Source: Rahnella laticis (lineage in GTDB: Bacteria; Pseudomonadota; Gammaproteobacteria; Enterobacterales; Enterobacteriaceae). From it: a stretch of 64,000 nt of DNA. Below the pieces are notes generated by a model that made no database searches, was not told the DNA's origin, and saw only the letters and a program-made list of their open reading frames with translations. The translations under genes and the position numbers were made by a program. The stretch covers positions 1-64,000 of the forward strand of contig NZ_JADOBI010000002.1 of the NCBI RefSeq assembly GCF_015644585.1. Direction: 5' to 3'. Shown in pieces: positions 26,637 to 34,929 of this stretch; position 1 is the first letter of the stretch, and every line of letters starts with the position of its first letter.

Positions 26637-27053
26637 AATGAAAACCCTCGTATCCCGTATAGAGTGCAGGTCTGACAACGGATCTTTCTTTATCTGTCAT
26701 TACTCAGTACCAGCAGATAAATAGAGATAGTTAATTGTTTCTGCTTGAGAGAAGTATACGGCATCACTTCCGGCAGGGATAATTCCGAACTTATAGAAAT
26801 TGTCTCTCCTTGACCATTGCCCATGACTCCCTTCACGTTTTGGGCAAATAATTCGCGGAAATAATTAAGATCTCCCTTTACAGGGGCACGACGACAGGTC
26901 GCTGAGGAGCAGAGGAAAGGCTCAGAATTCTCCTCCTCAAATTGATATCTGTCTGATAACAGCGTTTTAACACTTTGGGTCTATCGTCCCTCATTTTCTT
27001 GTGAGAAACTGGCAATGATTGCGCAAACATTCGTAGTTTGAACTTGCAAACCA
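26637..27053. promoter_or_regulatory. Divergent control region chbB / LacI-type gene
   Basis: About 420 nt with no gene. It contains two direct AAATAATT copies 13 nt apart (around 26846-26866) and a TGAGGAG...CTCCTCA inverted repeat (around 26900-26938). It must hold the chb promoter. NagC and CRP sites are expected from E. coli, but I see no convincing consensus match. Confidence 0.4.
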
Positions 27054-28088
27054 GTGAGCAATGCATTGAATAATATAATAAAGAATCACACAGGTCGTTC
27101 CCGTACGGCCACGCTTGAAGATGTTGCCAGAGAAGCCGGTCTTTCACCGATGACGGTCAGCCGGGCGCTGAATAATCCCAAGGTTGTGCGCCCCGCAACT
27201 ATCGCCAGAGTGATGGAAGCCGTGAACGTGACCGGGTATATCCCTAATATGCTGGCAGGCGGGCTGGCGACCAGTCGCACGAAGCTGATCGCCGTGGTCG
27301 TGCCGCAGATTAACAACAATATGTTTGTCGATACCGTTCAGGCGATCAGCGATGAACTGGCCGCGCGCGGCTACCATATGTTGCTGTGTATTGTCGGTTA
27401 CGAGCCGGATGCAGAAACCGAGATTGTCGCCACCCTGCTTTCGCGCCGTCCGGACGGCATCGTTCTGACCGGTATTCATCATTCGTCAGACCTGAAAAGA
27501 ATCATCCTCAACGCCAATATTCCTGTCGTGGAAATCTGGGATTTAACCCCGACGCCGATTGATATGCTGATCGGCTTTTCCCATGAAAAAGTTGGCAATG
27601 CGATTGGCGAATACTTCCTTGAGAAAGGCTTCACGCGTTTTGGTTTTATCTGTGCTTCGGACAGACGCGCCGTGGTGCGCAAGAATGGCGCGATCAGCGT
27701 GCTGCGTGCACAACCCGGTTCAGAAATCCGCGAAATGATGGTGTCGCTGCCTGCCAATATGGAAGTCGGACGTGCAGCGCTGAAAGAGATGCTTTCCGGC
27801 GGCGAGCGGTTCGACGCGATCATTTGCAGTTCCGACACGCTGGCGCAAGGCGTGATAATGGAAGCGGAAGCACAGGGGCTGCGCGTACCCGATGATTTCT
27901 CGGTGATCGGTTTTGCTGATTTGAATTTCGCGGCCCATAACCGGCCCTCGATCACGACTGTCAGCGTGGAGAAATGGGATCTCGGGATCCGCGCAGCCAC
28001 TATGCTGGCGGACAGAATTGAAGGGATTAAGGTTGAGGAACCGATTGTGGATACGGGGTACAGGTTGGTGATCAGGGAATCAGCCTGA
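27054..28088 (+). CDS. LacI-family regulator, gluconate-repressor (GntR)-like
   Basis: 344 residues. The N-terminal helix-turn-helix and hinge TLEDVAREAGLSPMTVSRAL sit at residues 21-40, and PNMLAGGLATSRTKLIAVVV leads into a periplasmic-binding-protein-like sugar domain. Start is GTG 27054 without a clear ribosome site, and about 20 residues precede the first helix, so a later start is possible. The sequence resembles GntR-type gluconate repressors. It precedes the dehydrogenase operon, whose upstream region carries an ATGTTA/TAACAT element, so it may control that operon (inferred). Confidence 0.8.
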   Translation: MSNALNNIIKNHTGRSRTATLEDVAREAGLSPMTVSRALNNPKVVRPATIARVMEAVNVTGYIPNMLAGGLATSRTKLIAVVVPQINNNMFVDTVQAISDELAARGYHMLLCIVGYEPDAETEIVATLLSRRPDGIVLTGIHHSSDLKRIILNANIPVVEIWDLTPTPIDMLIGFSHEKVGNAIGEYFLEKGFTRFGFICASDRRAVVRKNGAISVLRAQPGSEIREMMVSLPANMEVGRAALKEMLSGGERFDAIICSSDTLAQGVIMEAEAQGLRVPDDFSVIGFADLNFAAHNRPSITTVSVEKWDLGIRAATMLADRIEGIKVEEPIVDTGYRLVIRESA

Positions 28089-28196
28089 TTGTTTTTGGGT
28101 TGGCCACCCAAACGGGCTTCAAGGGCTTCACACAGATTTGTGTAAGTTTCGGTTTATCAATTGCAGTGATCGCCTAACCCGCTGCGCCGAAACCGA

Positions 28197-28227
28197 CCAA
28201 AAGGGGAAAGTGCTTTTCCCCTTTTGG
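28197..28227. repeat. Variable hairpin, left arm of element copy 2
   Basis: CCAAAAGGGGAAA (28197-28209) pairs perfectly with TTTCCCCTTTTGG (28215-28227). Same slot as the 502-531 hairpin of copy 1, with matching flanks but an unrelated stem sequence. Confidence 0.75.
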
Positions 28228-28618
28228 ATTTCCCCACGCTTTTTCAACAAGCGCTCCGCTCGCTGGCTATGTTTCAGCAGCCGCAGCTATTGCCGCGAAA
28301 ACTTGCCGCTGCGCGGTACCTTCATTTCGGTCTTCGAACCTTTCGGTCTCGAAACACTCATTCAGCAAGCTTTCTGAAAGCGGCTGGAGGCATTTTTAAT
28401 TCAAAATCAAAACCACCCAACATCATTCTTCCGAATTACATAGCCATTGGCCGCTTTCAAAACGACGTGGAGTGAGCGGTGAGAAACGGCGAGAGTCTTT
28501 TCCGAGCTGGTTCGAACCCGAAACGAGAGGACCGCGCAGCGGCGGCGTTTGCGGCAATAAGAGGAGTTTCTGAAACATAGCCAACAAGCGGCAGCGCGCA
28601 GTTAAAGAGCCGGAGATT

Positions 28619-28650
28619 CTTAAGAGGCGCGGCGATAGGCGCCTCTTAAG
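28619..28650. repeat. Variable hairpin, right arm of element copy 2
   Basis: CTTAAGAGGCGC (28619-28630) pairs perfectly with GCGCCTCTTAAG (28639-28650). It is in the slot equivalent to the 25-48 hairpin of copy 1, between TTTAA..CGGAG and GCCAGTTTGGG flanks. Confidence 0.75.
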
Positions 28651-28771
28651 GCCAGTTTGGGTGGCAACCCAAGGTCTTGGCCTGAGTGATAACTGCAATT
28701 GAAAAACCGAAACTTACACAAATCTGTGTGAAGCCCTTGAAGCCCGTTTGGGTGGCAATCCAAGGTCTTGG

Positions 28772-29156
28772 TATTGACCTTAAATATAAACATTAAATTT
28801 ATTCCATTTTCTAAATGTTAAAAATGTTAGGTAACATTTATATCAACAAATAACATTAACTTTCCTTCCGGAATTATATTGATCTAAATTTAACCGGAAT
28901 TATCCGGCGCTAATCTTTGATAAGAAATGCTAAATCACCGCGACTACACACTCAAACAAAATAATCATAAGTCCATGTTTCATAAATAATTTAAACTATT
29001 CACTGATGTCTGAAAACATAAGAAATATCACCTCCTCACATTCCTTGTGGAAATTAGTCATTTATTTTAAATGTAGCGGTGATATTATAAATTTGTACCC
29101 AAAAATAATAACAATTAACCCAAACTTAACATCAGGCATGTGAGAGTCGTAATTCT
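28772..29156. promoter_or_regulatory. AT-rich upstream region of the dehydrogenase operon
   Basis: 385 nt without a gene, much richer in AT than its surroundings. It contains several ATGTTA / TAACAT elements near 28790-28860 and several AT-rich -10-like sequences. A GTGAGAG stretch lies about 10 nt before the first start codon. Presumed promoter and operator region of the gluconate-type dehydrogenase. Confidence 0.5.
28822..28839. promoter_or_regulatory. ATGTTA-TAACAT inverted repeat, candidate gluconate-type operator
   Basis: AAATGTTAGGTAACATTT has 8-bp perfect arms around GG. The arms equal those of the E. coli GntR operator (ATGTTA...TAACAT), though the spacer is 2 instead of 4 nt. A second ATGTTA lies 10 nt to the left. 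Candidate site for the LacI/GntR-like protein encoded at 27054-28088. Confidence 0.45.
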
Positions 29157-29882
29157 ATGCTCCTTCAAAAGAAAACTACCCGTCGCAAGTTTTTACTTGG
29201 GTCGCTGATGGCGTTGCCCGTCGGCACCATCATGATGAAAGGGTTGTCCGCGGCGCAGGCTGCTGAAATGGCTGCCCCGGATTTACTCGATTATAAACCC
29301 GTGTTTTTCAGCGCGGATGAGTGGCAGTTTATAATGGCCGCCGCTGACCGTCTGATCCCCGCAGGAGGCAAAGGGAAAGCGCCCGGCGCGCTTGAAACCA
29401 ACGTACCGATTTTTATCGATCAGCAAATGCACGGCGATTTCGGCGAAGAAATCTATATGCAGGGGCCGTTTAACGTTCACGCACCCGCGACTATGGGGTA
29501 TCAGATCCCCTTCCGTCCTCAGCAAATCTACAAAACCGGTATTCGCCTGGCGAACAACTGGTGTCAGCAAAATCATCAGAAAGACTTCCACGCGCTCTCC
29601 GATCAGGACAAAGACAACGCCCTGACGCAGCTCCAGAAAAACGGCATCCGTTTTGCCGATATGGGCGAAGAGAACCTGGTCGCGTCGCAATTCTTCGGGG
29701 AACTGCTTTCCGATACCAAACATGGCTATCTGGCAGACCCGATTTATGGCGGCAACAAGGGCATGAAAGCGTGGATTGCCATCGGATTCCCCGGTGCGCG
29801 CGCCAGCTTTACGGAGTGGGTGAAACAACACAACGTCCCTTATCCGCTGGGGCCGGTGAGCCTGCAAGGTGCCCGCGCCTGA
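29157..29882 (+). CDS. Gluconate 2-dehydrogenase-type small (gamma) subunit, Tat-exported
   Basis: 241 residues. The N-terminal twin-arginine signal TTRRKFLLGSLM is followed by a hydrophobic stretch and AQAAEMA cleavage region. FFSADEWQFIMAAADRLIPAG is typical of the gluconate 2-dehydrogenase subunit 3 family. This chaperone-like subunit carries the flavoprotein across the membrane by Tat. First gene of a three-gene operon (small, flavoprotein, cytochrome c), 44 nt before the next. Confidence 0.9.
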   Translation: MLLQKKTTRRKFLLGSLMALPVGTIMMKGLSAAQAAEMAAPDLLDYKPVFFSADEWQFIMAAADRLIPAGGKGKAPGALETNVPIFIDQQMHGDFGEEIYMQGPFNVHAPATMGYQIPFRPQQIYKTGIRLANNWCQQNHQKDFHALSDQDKDNALTQLQKNGIRFADMGEENLVASQFFGELLSDTKHGYLADPIYGGNKGMKAWIAIGFPGARASFTEWVKQHNVPYPLGPVSLQGARA

Positions 29883-29926
29883 GCGCCGGACCTCTTTCCG
29901 TTTTCTGATGACTGACAGGATTAAAG

Positions 29927-31696
29927 ATGGCACAAGTAATTAAACCAGAAGTCGATGTCGTCGTTGTCGGCCTCGGCTGGGCGGGCTCGCTGATGAGCAT
30001 CGAGCTGGCAATGGCCGGTCTGACCGTGCGCGCACTTGAGCGCGGCGGTGACCGCGGGTACGAAGAATTTGCTTACCCGAAACCCGCGGATGAATATGCC
30101 TACGCCGTACGCAACAAAGTGATGGCAACGCCCGCCGAAGCGGCGGTGACCGTGCGTTACAACATGAGCGAAACCGCGCTGCCAACCCGTAAATGGGGCG
30201 CATTTGCGCCGGGTACGGGCGTTGGCGGTTCCGGTCTGCACTGGACGGCGGTTCTTATCCGTCCTACGCCGACCGATTTAAAGCTCAAAACCTATGCCGA
30301 TGAGGCGTACAAACCGGGCATTTTGCAGGAAGACATGCGGATCATGGATTTCCCGTTCACCTGGGATGAAATCGAGCCGTATTACACCAAGTTTGAGCAC
30401 ATCTGCGGGCAGTCGGGCAAAACCGGCAACCTGCGCGGCCAGATTATGGAAGGCGGCGACCCGTTCGAAGGGCCACGCTCAGAGCCGTATCCGCTGCCTG
30501 CGCTGGAAGATACGCTAAACAGCAGCATGTTTGCCGAAGTGGCGAAAAAAATGGGGTATCACCCGTTCCCGAACCCGTCTGCCTGCGTATCCCGCGCCTG
30601 GACCACCCCGTACGGCAACCAGATCGCTCCGTGCAACTACTGCGGCTATTGCAGTAAATATCCGTGCCTGAACTACTCAAAAGCATCACCGCAGACGGCG
30701 GTCATGGACGCACTGAAACGCATGGACAACTTCTCTTATGAAGTCCACGCGAACGTGCTGAAAGTCGAATTGCATGACGACAAGAAAACCGCCAAAGGCG
30801 TGATCTACATGGATGCGCAGGGCAACGAGTGCTTCCAGCCTGCGAAAATCGTGGTGCTGAGCAGCTTCCAGTTCTGTAACGTCCGCCTGATGCTGCTTTC
30901 CGGGATCGGCAAACCTTACAACCCGATCACCGAAGAAGGCGTGATTGGCCGTAACTATGCGTTCCTGAGCAACGGCGGCTCCACGCTGTTCTTCAAAGAC
31001 AAAAACTTCAACCCGTTCGCCACCGCAGGCGCCACCGGCCAGATGATCAACGACATCTCTCCGGGCAATTTCGACGGCCCTGCTCTGGGCTTTATCGGCG
31101 GCGCGAAAATCCACAGCTCTCAGGCCACCGGCACGCCAATCAGCACGTCTCTGCCAAAAGGCACACCGGCGTGGGGCACCGGCTGGAAAGAAGGCATGGA
31201 AGAGTGGTACGGCCATTCGATGAAAATCAGTATCACCACCACCTGCCAGTCTTATCGCGATATTTATCTGGATCTCGATCCGAACTACAAAGATGAATAC
31301 GGCTATCCGCTGCTGCGTATGACCTTCGACTGGAAACAGAACGAACTCAAACTTCAGCAGTACCTGAAAGGGATTGTGGGCAATATCACCAAAGAGCTGA
31401 ACCCGGACAGCTACAGCGAAAGCTTCCTGCCGATGGACGCACACTTTGACCTGACCAAATACGTTTCGACGCACAACGTCGGCGGCGCGGTCATGGGCGA
31501 TAACCCGAAAACCTCCGCGCTGAACAAGTTCCTGCAAAGCTGGGATGTGCATAACGTCTTTGTGCCGGGCGGCAATGCGTTCCCGCAGAACTTCCAGGCG
31601 AACCCGACGGATACCATCGGAGCCATCACGCTGATGGCCGCACAGGCGATTAAAGATCAGTATCTGAAAAATCCTGGTCCACTGGTTCAGGCATAA
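29927..31696 (+). CDS. Gluconate 2-dehydrogenase-type FAD (large) subunit
   Basis: 589 residues, GMC-family flavoprotein. FAD loop VVVVGLGWAGSLMSIELAM at the N terminus, APGTGVGGSGLHWTAV, and the C-terminal FVPGGNAFPQNFQANPTDT. A cysteine-rich stretch (APCNYCGYCSKYPC) in the middle is common in this subgroup and may hold an iron-sulfur cluster. It lacks its own signal and is co-exported with the small subunit. Oxidises D-gluconate or a related acid or polyol in the periplasm; 2-ketogluconate or sorbitol are possible alternatives. Confidence 0.9.
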   Translation: MAQVIKPEVDVVVVGLGWAGSLMSIELAMAGLTVRALERGGDRGYEEFAYPKPADEYAYAVRNKVMATPAEAAVTVRYNMSETALPTRKWGAFAPGTGVGGSGLHWTAVLIRPTPTDLKLKTYADEAYKPGILQEDMRIMDFPFTWDEIEPYYTKFEHICGQSGKTGNLRGQIMEGGDPFEGPRSEPYPLPALEDTLNSSMFAEVAKKMGYHPFPNPSACVSRAWTTPYGNQIAPCNYCGYCSKYPCLNYSKASPQTAVMDALKRMDNFSYEVHANVLKVELHDDKKTAKGVIYMDAQGNECFQPAKIVVLSSFQFCNVRLMLLSGIGKPYNPITEEGVIGRNYAFLSNGGSTLFFKDKNFNPFATAGATGQMINDISPGNFDGPALGFIGGAKIHSSQATGTPISTSLPKGTPAWGTGWKEGMEEWYGHSMKISITTTCQSYRDIYLDLDPNYKDEYGYPLLRMTFDWKQNELKLQQYLKGIVGNITKELNPDSYSESFLPMDAHFDLTKYVSTHNVGGAVMGDNPKTSALNKFLQSWDVHNVFVPGGNAFPQNFQANPTDTIGAITLMAAQAIKDQYLKNPGPLVQA

Positions 31697-31711
31697 GCGG
31701 AGATGAACAGG

Positions 31712-32974
31712 ATGAAACTCAAAAGTTTATTTATCGCGAACGCCCTGCTGCTGGGCACCGGGCTGATGGCGAATGCGCAGGCGGATGACGCAAATAACGC
31801 GCAGCTCATCAAACAGGGCGAGTACGTCGCGCGTCTGGGTGACTGCGGCGCGTGCCATACGGTGGCGGGTAAACCGGCGTTTTCCGGCGGCCTGGCGATT
31901 AATTCGAATCTGGGAACCATTTATTCGACGAATATTACGCCGGATAAAGATCATGGGATTGGCGGTTATACGGAAGCGCAATTCTCGGACGCCGTGCGTA
32001 AAGGCGTGCTGCCGGATGGCACCCGTTTGTACCCGGCGATGCCGTATCCGGATTACGCCAAAATCAACGATGAAGATATGCACGCGCTTTATGTCTACTT
32101 CATGCAGGGCGTGAAACCGAGTGCTGAACAGCCACCGGAAACAGATCTGAGTTTCCCGTTCAGCCAGCGCTGGGGCATGCGTTTCTGGAACTGGGCATTC
32201 GCATCCGATAAACCGTTCCAGCCGATTGGCGGCGCGTCTGCCGAAGTAAACCGTGGCGCGTATCTGGTCGAAAGCCTCGGGCACTGCGGAAGTTGCCACA
32301 CGCCGCGCGGTCTGGGGATGAACGAGAAAGCGCTGGACAGCAGCGACTCTGATTTCCTCGCGGGCGGCAGTCTGAATAACTGGGACGTTCCGTCGCTGCG
32401 CGGCGTAGCGCACTGGGATCAGCAGGAAATCGTTGATTATCTGGGCAAAGGGCGCAACGACAAAGCGGCCGTAGGCGGTGAAATGACGTCGGTGGTGGAG
32501 AACAGTACCGCGCACATGACCGATGAAGATCTGAAAGCCATTGCCGCATACATCAAATTCCTGGGCGGCAATCCGCCGGTTCCGGCACCGGAGACGCAGA
32601 AAACCAGCGCGACCGAAGCCAGACTGACGGCGGCGAAAAACCTCAGCGAAGGCGAGCGTTTGTATCTGGATAACTGCGGGGCCTGCCATTTTGTGACCGG
32701 CAAAGGCGCACCGGGCGTGTTCCCGCAACTGGATCAGGCAACAATTGTGAATGCTAAAGATCCGACCGGCCTGATCCACACGATCCTCGCCGGTGCTCAG
32801 CAACCGTCAACCGCACGCGCACCGTCAACGCTGGCGATGCCGGGCTTTGCGGGCCGTCTGACCGATGAAGAAGCGGCGCAGTTGTCAACCTTTATCCGTC
32901 AGGGCTGGAGCAACAACGCGCCTGCGGTGACAGCGAAAGACGTCAGTGAAGTCAGAAAAACGCTGACCCACTGA
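31712..32974 (+). CDS. Triheme cytochrome c subunit of the dehydrogenase
   Basis: 420 residues from ATG 31712 (GGAG 9 nt upstream); ATG 31703 abuts the ribosome site. A Sec signal ends about AQADD. Three heme sites: CGACH, CGSCH and CGACH, near residues 45, 195 and 330. Passes electrons from the flavoprotein to ubiquinone at the outer face of the inner membrane. Last gene of the operon; a terminator follows at 33010. Confidence 0.93.
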   Translation: MKLKSLFIANALLLGTGLMANAQADDANNAQLIKQGEYVARLGDCGACHTVAGKPAFSGGLAINSNLGTIYSTNITPDKDHGIGGYTEAQFSDAVRKGVLPDGTRLYPAMPYPDYAKINDEDMHALYVYFMQGVKPSAEQPPETDLSFPFSQRWGMRFWNWAFASDKPFQPIGGASAEVNRGAYLVESLGHCGSCHTPRGLGMNEKALDSSDSDFLAGGSLNNWDVPSLRGVAHWDQQEIVDYLGKGRNDKAAVGGEMTSVVENSTAHMTDEDLKAIAAYIKFLGGNPPVPAPETQKTSATEARLTAAKNLSEGERLYLDNCGACHFVTGKGAPGVFPQLDQATIVNAKDPTGLIHTILAGAQQPSTARAPSTLAMPGFAGRLTDEEAAQLSTFIRQGWSNNAPAVTAKDVSEVRKTLTH

Positions 32975-33009
32975 TTTCGTTGCCCGCCAGATATTGCGTT
33001 TCAAATCAA

Positions 33010-33039
33010 AACGGCTTTCCTGTGGGAAGGCCGTTTTTT
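33010..33039 (+). terminator. Terminator after the dehydrogenase operon
   Basis: AACGGCTTTCC / GGAAGGCCGTT hairpin with a TGTG loop and a TTTTTT tail. On the minus strand CCGTTTTG follows, so it may also serve the convergent NTF2-like gene. Confidence 0.8.
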
Positions 33040-33055
33040 CGTCTGCATGCAGAAA

Positions 33056-33445
33056 TCAGCCCGCCGCTGTTTCATGCAGATGCCGCCACAGGATTTTGCC
33101 CTGCGCGTCCACGCTGAATACCACCGTTGAATAACGCAGCGTCGCCGTCTGCCCCGGCAATTGCTGGCGCTCCTGATACGTCACTACGGCGGACATTTCA
33201 CTTTCCGCAATTAACTCTGGCTGCTCAACCTGAATCTCCAGCCCGGTTTTCGCCCCGTGCTGCGCCTTGAAAAATGCCCGTAACGCCGCATAATCCAGCC
33301 GGTGGCCGGTGAGCGTCACCATCGAATAATCTGCGCTAAACCGCGCCAGCAATTCATCACAAATTGCCTGCGGAGAATTTGTATCGCCCAGCCACTGGCG
33401 GATAAGTTCATGCGCATCAAACACTTCTTTCACGAAACGGTTCAT
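33056..33445 (-). CDS. NTF2-like (SnoaL/DUF4440) protein
   Basis: 129 residues from ATG 33445, with AGGAG 7 nt upstream. Helical N terminus (EVFDAHELIRQWLGD) followed by a curved sheet (YSMVTLTGHRLDYAALRAFF, ATLRYSTVVFSVDAQGKILW) as in NTF2-fold proteins. These may be enzymes or binding proteins; function unknown. It directly follows an MFS transporter gene (17 nt) and is probably co-transcribed with it. Confidence 0.65.
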   Translation of the reverse strand: MNRFVKEVFDAHELIRQWLGDTNSPQAICDELLARFSADYSMVTLTGHRLDYAALRAFFKAQHGAKTGLEIQVEQPELIAESEMSAVVTYQERQQLPGQTATLRYSTVVFSVDAQGKILWRHLHETAAG

Positions 33446-33462
33446 CTTTTCTCCTGTTGTTT

Positions 33463-34815
33463 TCATTCCTGCACCACCGCCCCGCGCGGTAATCTCAGAC
33501 AAAATATCACCGGAACCAGAACGCTCACCGCCGCCAGCCCGAAGCTCACTTCGTAGGCACATTGCGGCAGATACGCCTGCAACAGATTAAGCACGACGCT
33601 GATGACCGTTACGCCAAGGCAAAAACTCAGCTGGCGGTTGATGTTCCACAACGCGCTGGCGTCAGCGAGCTGCGGCGCGGCGATGTGTAAAAATGCGCAG
33701 CTCTGCGCCGTGCTGCTGCACAAGCTGCTGCCGAACCCCATCAGCGTGAACGCCGCCACCGCCAGCCACGCCTGCGGATAAACGGTCATGCACGCCAGCA
33801 GCGCAATTCCGCACCCCTGAACCAGACATCCGGGGATAAACAACGCGCGCGGGCCGGTGCGGTTAAATATTTTGCCGGTTAACCCGATAGCCGCAAACGA
33901 CGCCACCGACCACGGCACCATCAGTCCGCCCGCCTGCGCGGCAGAAAACTGCATTTCATCCTGCAAATACAGCATCGCAATCAGGCCCACGCCGGTAAAA
34001 ATGCCGGGGATGCACTGGTAAATTATCATCGCGGTGCGCAGCAGCGGCTCCCTGATCAGCCGCAGATCCAGCAGCGGATTATGTCGCCTGCGCGCATCGC
34101 GAACGAAAGCATAAAGACACGCCACGCCCGCCAGCAATAACGCGCTCCCTGCGGTCAACTCGCTGCGTTCCCCCAGACGGGTCAGGCCGGATAAAATCAG
34201 CGTCAGCCCGAGACTGGCCAGCAAAAAACCGCGCAGGTCAAAACGCACCGCTGGTTCAGCCGGAACCTCGCGCAGCCAGCACAATGCCAGAATCCAGGCG
34301 AGCAGCGCCAGCGGTAAACTGGCGACAAAAACCCAGCGCCAGTTCAGATGATCCACGATGAGACCGCCCGCCACCGGCGATAACGCCGGTGCCAGCAAGC
34401 CAACCAGCATGATCACCGCTGAAAGCCGCGCCCGTTCGTGGCTGCGATAAAGTGCGTACGCCAGCGTTTGCCCGACGGGGATCAGCAGGCCGCCGCCGAG
34501 CCCCTGCACAATCCGCCAGACCGTCAGCGACGTCAGACTTTGCGCGCCCGCAGCGCCAACCGACGCCAGCATAAAAATCGCCAGCGACACGGTGAATACG
34601 CGACGGGCGCCCAGCCGTGAAGCCAGCCAGCGGCTGGGCGGGATCACCAGCGTCAGCCCGAGAATATACCCGGAACTGACCCAGGCCAGCGCACTGACCG
34701 GCGCGTCAAAATGCCGTGCGATGCCGGGATACGCCACGTTGGCGATAAACATGTTGATCAGATCAACAAAAAACCCCAGCAGATACACACTGGCCACACG
34801 CGTGCGGTACTGCAT
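33463..34815 (-). CDS. MFS drug-type transporter (DHA2/EmrB-like)
   Basis: 450 residues from ATG 34815 (GGGGAG upstream). Twelve or more hydrophobic segments. Motif A-like SRWLASRLGARRVFTVS and motif C-like LLAPALSPVAGGLIVDHLNW are typical of drug:proton antiporters. Divergent from a LysR gene that probably controls it. Substrate unknown. Confidence 0.85.
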   Translation of the reverse strand: MQYRTRVASVYLLGFFVDLINMFIANVAYPGIARHFDAPVSALAWVSSGYILGLTLVIPPSRWLASRLGARRVFTVSLAIFMLASVGAAGAQSLTSLTVWRIVQGLGGGLLIPVGQTLAYALYRSHERARLSAVIMLVGLLAPALSPVAGGLIVDHLNWRWVFVASLPLALLAWILALCWLREVPAEPAVRFDLRGFLLASLGLTLILSGLTRLGERSELTAGSALLLAGVACLYAFVRDARRRHNPLLDLRLIREPLLRTAMIIYQCIPGIFTGVGLIAMLYLQDEMQFSAAQAGGLMVPWSVASFAAIGLTGKIFNRTGPRALFIPGCLVQGCGIALLACMTVYPQAWLAVAAFTLMGFGSSLCSSTAQSCAFLHIAAPQLADASALWNINRQLSFCLGVTVISVVLNLLQAYLPQCAYEVSFGLAAVSVLVPVIFCLRLPRGAVVQE

Positions 34816-34929
34816 TTGATTCTCCCCTTCACCCTGAATGGCGGGCAATGTAACGGAGAAAGGGTGGCTGATATACGGGCGGGTTGCCGCTACACTGTCA
34901 AAATAATTTTGACAATAAAAGGCTTCGGC

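Larger units (their letters stand above)
28095..28771. repeat. Large nested palindromic intergenic element, copy 2
   Basis: A 677-bp non-coding element inserted just after the LacI-type gene. Terminal inverted repeats of 69 bp (28103-28171 and 28688-28756) differ at only two positions. Inside them, a second pair of imperfect arms (around 28251-28325 and 28526-28600; CCGCTGCGCGG, GCAATA, ATGTTTCAG blocks) and a short asymmetric centre make the whole unit one imperfect palindrome. A 26-bp end motif occurs at 28655-28680 and again at 28746-28771 with one mismatch. No plausible gene and no clear target duplication. Confidence 0.88.

Noticed and set aside
26846-26866. NagC operator for chbB
   Set aside because: Two AAATAATT copies look suggestive, but I could not fit the known NagC pattern with confidence.
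28138-28698. Several 77-91 codon frames within the second repeat
   Set aside because: They read through the inverted arms and give repeats of the same short peptides in both orientations; structure rather than coding explains them.
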